Shown here: positions 59,579 to 64,000 of the stretch, piece by piece
Numbering within the stretch: the first letter of the stretch is position 1
Layout of the letters: each line of letters starts with the position of its first letter
NCBI GenBank assembly: GCA_910589415.1
Contig: OU342631.1
Coordinates: forward strand, 20,088,001-20,152,000
Source: Malachius bipustulatus
Lineage: Eukaryota > Arthropoda > Insecta > Coleoptera > Melyridae
Length of the DNA stretch: 64,000 nt
Direction: 5' to 3'
Translations under genes and position numbers: made by a program
The notes under the pieces: generated by a model
Database searches by the model: none
The model's input: only the letters and a program-made list of their open reading frames with translations
What the model was told of the DNA's origin: nothing

Positions 59579-62416
59579 TTGGAACATGGAAGTCTGAAAA
59601 TTTTGCACCAAAATGTACAATGCTTAACAACTGCCTTTGATGGTCTTGAAGTTCTGGTGAATGAAGAAAAACCGCATTTCATTTGCATTACTGAGCACTG
59701 GCTCACCAAAGACACCGTTGGTGTACTTGTTCCTAGGGGCTATAGACTTGTTGCCAGTACGTGCAGAAGATCTTTGCAACATGGGGGGGCATCAATCTAT
59801 GTACACGGTGCTCTTGAATGTGAGGCTGCGAGTCGTATAACGGAACTATCGGAAGTATCTTATCTGGAGTGTGCAGCGGCCAGGGTAGTGGTGGACAGGG
59901 TGACCTACATTATTGTCTCTATTTACCGGCCATCAGTGTATACACACGAAGATACCAAAAAGTTTTTTGACCTGTTGTATTTGATATCTGATGCAGTGTG
60001 TTCGGATAATGCGTATCCTATTCTAGCTGGAGACTTCAATATAGACTTATTTGAGGATAATAATTTGAAGAGAGAGTTTTTTAATTTCATGAATGTTTAT
60101 AACTTGAAACCAACCATAAACGAGGCCACTAGAATTACGGCGACTACTAGTTCTTGCATCGATAATGTGTTGATTCCCACTTTAATAAAGTTTAAATCAT
60201 CAGTGCTTGTAGGTCACAACTCTGATCATACAGCTCAATCGGTAGAACTCAATTTGGTCCCTGATAAAACAGTCAATCATATTTATAGAAGGGATTTTAG
60301 TTCCGGTAACATAGAACAGTTCAGCAATGATTTGCTTCGGGAACAGTGGACCAACACGTATGTTGCTGGAGATGTTGACCTCGGGTGGCGTGCATTCATG
60401 AACACGTTTAATTACTACTTTCATTTACATTTCCCATTCATTAAGGTGAGGCTGGGAAGCAATAACGTTTGTCGCTACGGCGTTGGGGAATCTGCGGCCT
60501 TGAGAGACTGCAGGCGGAGGCTTGATTTGTTTTATGTGTTAGCTCGGTTTTATCCTGAGGCCAGCATAGTTTACAGGGCTTTGAAGCGTAAGTACTCTGA
60601 CCTATTGTGTCGCTTAAAATCAGAGAGGATAAAAAGTCGTATAAACTCAGCGAGTAACAAAAGTAAGATTACTTGGCAGGTAATTAGTGAACTTACTGGT
60701 AAAAACACAACGAATAGGAGGACTCTGCCTGCGGGTGGGTTAAGGGATGTTTCAAATTCTCTGAATTGTTTCTTCTCACATCCCTCAGGAAATTTGCAAA
60801 AGGTTTCCACCGGGGACTATGTTTCTGGGGTCGGTGTGAGTCCTGGGTCGATATTCTTGAGGTCCGCAACAGAGGATGAAATAATCACCATCACAAAACA
60901 GCTTGAGAGTAAGAAATCCTCTGGGGAGGATGAGATACCTGTTTTCTTAATTAAGAAGGTTATTTACAGTATCGTCAAACCATTAACCGCCATCATAAAC
61001 TGCTCATTAAGGGAGGGAATTTTTCCACAAGACTTAAAAAATGCAAAGGTTGTCCCAATGTTCAAGAAGGGTGACCCAAATAATTTGGGAAATTACAGAC
61101 CATTAAGCATTCTCTCCAGTTTCTCAAAGTTATTTGAGCGGGTTATGTACAATAGAATTCTGAACTTCTTTACTACCTTCAACCTATTCAGACCTTTTCA
61201 GCATGGCTTCTTGAAGAACAGATCTGTTGAGACGGCTGTGTTTGAATACATAACGGAAATTATGGAGGCCTTTGAAAGAAGGGAACTTGCTTGCGGGTTG
61301 TTTTTAGACCTGTCAAAAGCATTTGACTCAGTCAATCATGATCAGCTTTTATCTAAACTTTACGATTATGGCATCAGGGGTCCCGCCCATCTGTGGATTA
61401 GATCATATTTAACTAGCCGATATCAGAGAGTATTCTTGCAGAATGATGGCGAGAGGGTCCAATCTGACAGATTGCATGTAGATCTAGGTGTCCCACAGGG
61501 TAGTATCCTTGGTCCACTTCTTTTTGTAATTTTCATTAATGACTTGTTTAAATCGGTTACTATTCCTGGTTCAACATTGATTAATTATGCAGATGATACC
61601 AATTTGTTGATTGTAGCGGAAACGGCCTCTTTACTGCAAGCCCGAGTCACTGATCAATTTGAGAAAACATCTCAATGGTTTTCTGACAATGGACTCACAA
61701 TTAATGGGGGGAAGACGCAGTGCGTGGTCTTCAAAACTCATCTCAATAGATCTCAGATTCCCAATGTTTTAACACTTAACGGCGATAGAATACAAATTTC
61801 CGACAATTGCAGAATGCTTGGAGTTCATGTCGACTCGCATATAGGATGGGAATGTCACATTAGACAATTATGTAGTAGACTGTCCTCCTGCTGTTATGCA
61901 CTAAGGGTTCTTACCAGACATTCTAGAGGTGACGTGGTGAGGATTGCATACTTTGGAAACGTCTATTCTCTTTTAAAGTATGGGATTATTTTTTGGGGAC
62001 AGTCAACATTTGCAGTAGATGTGTTTAGGATTCAGAAAAGGGCACTTAGAATTATGTGCAAAATGAAGACCTTGCAGACCTGCAGGGGTGTCTTCAAGAA
62101 AGAAAAATTATTGACACTTACTGGTATTTATGTTTATGGATGCATACTGTTTCTGAGGGGACATCTTCAGTATTTTCATGACTTTGTCCCAGATCACAAA
62201 TATGGAACTAGATTCCCAGAACGTTACAATCTCCCTGTTCATAGGTTGACATCTACCGAAAAAGGACCTTTCTATGCCTGTATCAAGCTTTTTAACTGTT
62301 TGCCTGATGATATGAAGAAAATTAAAGTGTTTACTTCATTCAAAAAACGTCTATATGACTATTTATGTAATATTGAGCCGTATTCTGTGGCTGAGTTTAT
62401 GGCCTTTCGTGTGTAA
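59579..62416 (+). CDS. LINE ORF2: AP endonuclease plus reverse transcriptase
   Basis: 945 open codons without a stop. The N-terminal ~225 residues form an apurinic-like endonuclease: LKILHQNVQC (start), ITEHWL with the catalytic Glu (about 37-42), YRPS, AGDFNID (about 150) and NSDHTA (about 215). The reverse transcriptase follows: LSKAFDSVNH, GVPQGSILGPLLF and the YADD box (about residue 669), then thumb and C-terminal region without RNase H. The first codon listed is TTG; there is no in-frame ATG between it and the upstream stop, so the copy may be truncated by a few residues or the frame entered differently. The intact frame indicates recent insertion. Minus-strand frames inside are shadows. 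Confidence 0.93.
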   Translation: MEHGSLKILHQNVQCLTTAFDGLEVLVNEEKPHFICITEHWLTKDTVGVLVPRGYRLVASTCRRSLQHGGASIYVHGALECEAASRITELSEVSYLECAAARVVVDRVTYIIVSIYRPSVYTHEDTKKFFDLLYLISDAVCSDNAYPILAGDFNIDLFEDNNLKREFFNFMNVYNLKPTINEATRITATTSSCIDNVLIPTLIKFKSSVLVGHNSDHTAQSVELNLVPDKTVNHIYRRDFSSGNIEQFSNDLLREQWTNTYVAGDVDLGWRAFMNTFNYYFHLHFPFIKVRLGSNNVCRYGVGESAALRDCRRRLDLFYVLARFYPEASIVYRALKRKYSDLLCRLKSERIKSRINSASNKSKITWQVISELTGKNTTNRRTLPAGGLRDVSNSLNCFFSHPSGNLQKVSTGDYVSGVGVSPGSIFLRSATEDEIITITKQLESKKSSGEDEIPVFLIKKVIYSIVKPLTAIINCSLREGIFPQDLKNAKVVPMFKKGDPNNLGNYRPLSILSSFSKLFERVMYNRILNFFTTFNLFRPFQHGFLKNRSVETAVFEYITEIMEAFERRELACGLFLDLSKAFDSVNHDQLLSKLYDYGIRGPAHLWIRSYLTSRYQRVFLQNDGERVQSDRLHVDLGVPQGSILGPLLFVIFINDLFKSVTIPGSTLINYADDTNLLIVAETASLLQARVTDQFEKTSQWFSDNGLTINGGKTQCVVFKTHLNRSQIPNVLTLNGDRIQISDNCRMLGVHVDSHIGWECHIRQLCSRLSSCCYALRVLTRHSRGDVVRIAYFGNVYSLLKYGIIFWGQSTFAVDVFRIQKRALRIMCKMKTLQTCRGVFKKEKLLTLTGIYVYGCILFLRGHLQYFHDFVPDHKYGTRFPERYNLPVHRLTSTEKGPFYACIKLFNCLPDDMKKIKVFTSFKKRLYDYLCNIEPYSVAEFMAFRV

Positions 62417-62502
62417 TGATATGTACTAAAATGCCTCATAATGCATAGGTTCTCTTGACTTGTTTCAAATCTGTTATGTACAGTTATTTTGAAATAAATG
62501 CA

Positions 62503-62528
62503 TTATCTATCTATCTATCTATCTATTT
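62503..62528. repeat. (TCTA)n microsatellite, LINE 3' tail
   Basis: Six to seven tandem TCTA units directly after the LINE 3' untranslated region. Confidence 0.9.
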
Positions 62529-62597
62529 CTATGTACCGTTTCGCATTTTCTTGATACGAGCCATGTGACGGCACCTCAGGTCTATTCAATGCTACTA

Positions 62598-63235
62598 TAC
62601 AGGGTGATCCCGAAATGGCGGACACGGTATACAGGGTGTTGTAGAGGATGTTCAGAAAGACTGTAAATTTAAAACAAAAATTGTTTCCTCGCCTTCGTTA
62701 CCGAGATATAGGTTGTCCTTTTTCTAACTTTAAATCAAAACGGCAGTCAAATTTAAACAACCTCCACTGGCAAAGCACATGATTTGACATAACTATTACA
62801 ATAGCGTTTGCTTTTTATTTTTATTATTATCGGGAACGGAATTACAGGCATTCAAAGTTTACCTATTCCCTGAGTTCAACAAAATTTTTCAATGTGGCAT
62901 CGTTGTTCAAATTCGAGCTCAACAATGCAATTAAAATAGATTTTGAATAATATTATCGGATATGTTTCCCCGCAACGATTATTATTTTGAACATTTGTTG
63001 AACTTTCCATTTCATATGTTTCCATGGTAATATCTATCTGGGTATTATTGTAGACCTACACATTATTTTTTCCTTAAGAAGGGTAGTGCAGTGTTGTGAC
63101 TTTTTTTTCCACAAAAGTGGTCATATCTTCTTAAGGGAGCCATACTGGAGAAAACAGTAAATAAAACTTAGAATCCTTAATCCACAATGGATGCTGTGGT
63201 GCTGTCCGTGTCCGCCATTTCGGGATCACCCTGTA
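62598..63235. mobile_element. MITE with TACAGGGTGATCCCG ends
   Basis: TACAGGGTGATCCCGAAATG continuing GCGGACAC is mirrored at 63208-63235. Terminal repeats of about 28 bp, flanked by TA, surround an interior containing a second terminus-like TACAGGGTGTTGTAG word and TTCGTTACCGAGATATAG, a phrase also seen in the element at 18.9 kb. No transposase. The second DIRS copy starts immediately afterwards. Confidence 0.88.
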
Positions 63236-64000
63236 TAATTGAAAGATCTCACGAACCCGCCGAAGACGGACGAAGTTTGATCTCAATTATTCAACTGTCT
63301 CGCACGAGAGATTACGAATGTAGTACCTATCACTACTTCTATGTCTTGGACCACAAGTTCAGAGCTAAAAAATGAAAACAAAACCCCTTCCCGATTACCA
63401 TAGCGCTCCCTAGCAACTGTTTATTCAGTCTAGTTGTATAAATCTATTTTGTTTTTATTTTACCTGGAAAGGGGGTGGGTAATATTTATTAGTATATGGG
63501 TGGAACTCTCGTGCGAGACACTCAAATACTTGAGATCAAACTTTGCCCGCCTTCGGCGGGCTCGTGAGATCCTTCAATTATCTTTCGTGTCTCGCACTTC
63601 TCTTCATTTAAACATTATTTATTTAAATAATAGAGAATAATATGAAAAAATGGGCCAATGAATGCTCCAAGTATTATTATAAAACCAAGAGTATTTTGGT
63701 AGTAATATAACTGAACAAAATTACGAGTATAATGAAGTAGAAATGTAATTAACCAGATGTACTGGATGCTAATGATGACTCTGCAAACTTATTGCTGACA
63801 ACAATAATTTTAAGCTGTTGATAAAAATTGGCGAATACCCTTGAATTCGAAGAACAGCCAGCCACTTTCTAAATTTCTTCGATACTCATACCTTTTCTGA
63901 CATATGCGTTAGATGTCGAAGCATGTCGCGTTGAAACAACCCTCACTTTTTTCTAAGGCCTGATTCTTTGCTCTTTTGAACAATCTGCAGTAAAACAGGC
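63236..64000 (-). mobile_element. Second DIRS element, right end, opposite orientation (cut by window)
   Basis: The block from 63240 is the reverse complement of the DIRS right end at 53.3-54.2 kb, with the same ACCACAAGTTCAGAGCT and GCCCGCCTTCGGCGGGC hairpin words. Beyond about 63600 it matches the recombinase end of the first copy (for example GACATATGCGTTAGATGTCG at 63899-). It continues past the window. Confidence 0.88.

Larger units (their letters stand above)
59555..62528 (+). mobile_element. CR1/L2-like LINE with open ORF2 and (TCTA)n tail
   Basis: The element runs from near the start of the open frame (5' limit uncertain; no ATG follows the stop at 59552) to a (TCTA)n microsatellite tail at about 62503-62528, preceded by AAATAAATG. 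Microsatellite tails and the absence of RNase H point to the CR1/L2/Daphne-like part of the Jockey superclade. Inserted upstream of the first visible exon of the peptidase gene, in the opposite orientation. Confidence 0.88.

Noticed and set aside
60200..60810. Minus-strand frames within the LINE
   Set aside because: Shadows of the ORF2 coding sequence.
1..64000. tRNA, rRNA, CRISPR arrays and bacterial-type operons
   Set aside because: Looked for on both strands by eye; none seen. The region is eukaryotic.

Overview
This window looks like AT-rich nuclear DNA of an insect. A beetle or similar insect would fit, but the sequence alone does not settle the order. The signs are short GT-AG introns of about 50 bp, an insect-style secreted or membrane S9B peptidase gene, and a dense mix of insect-type mobile elements: DIRS, CR1/L2-like and RNase H-bearing LINEs, Penelope-like fragments, a mariner relic and many foldback elements. 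Nothing bacterial or plasmid-like is present.

The one well-supported host gene is a dipeptidyl-peptidase-4-like (S9B) gene on the minus strand. I assembled twelve coding exons by hand between 59095 and 44000. All splice sites are GT-AG, all phases agree, and they give 775 codons plus a stop; only the start exon is missing (beyond 59095 or outside the window). The Ser-Asp-His triad is intact, but the beta-propeller Glu-Glu dyad and the partner Arg that normally anchor the substrate N-terminus are replaced. Its largest intron (48990-58269) is packed with a decayed DIRS retroelement, three large palindromes and a MITE. Another intron (44099-45372) holds a further foldback element.

Layout. 0-35 kb: apparently gene-free DNA with at least seven large foldback elements (2229-3284, 7776-8492, 10176-11034, 18836-20410 with a second one nested inside, 23682-24428, 27702-28520, 31535-32235), a mariner pseudogene near 23 kb and a 5'-truncated LINE at 24.4-25.4 kb whose A-rich tail was split by a foldback. 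The palindrome at 7776-8492 carries two recognisable hammerhead ribozymes, suggesting a Penelope-like origin. 35-39 kb: a GC-rich candidate exon, then a large inverted structure whose arms are made of ~130-bp tandem units around a GC-rich core with a minisatellite. 41.9-43.3 kb: a small MITE and a complete non-autonomous LINE derivative with a perfect 13-bp target duplication. 44-59.1 kb: the DPP4-like gene. 59.4-64 kb: a possible terminal exon of another minus-strand gene, a LINE with an open 945-codon frame, a foldback element and the end of a second DIRS copy in the opposite orientation.

The dominant theme is hairpin-forming DNA: many elements are near-perfect inverted repeats with TA-flanked TACAGGG-type ends. 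Boundaries of repeats are by-eye estimates; splice sites of the peptidase gene are given to the base.
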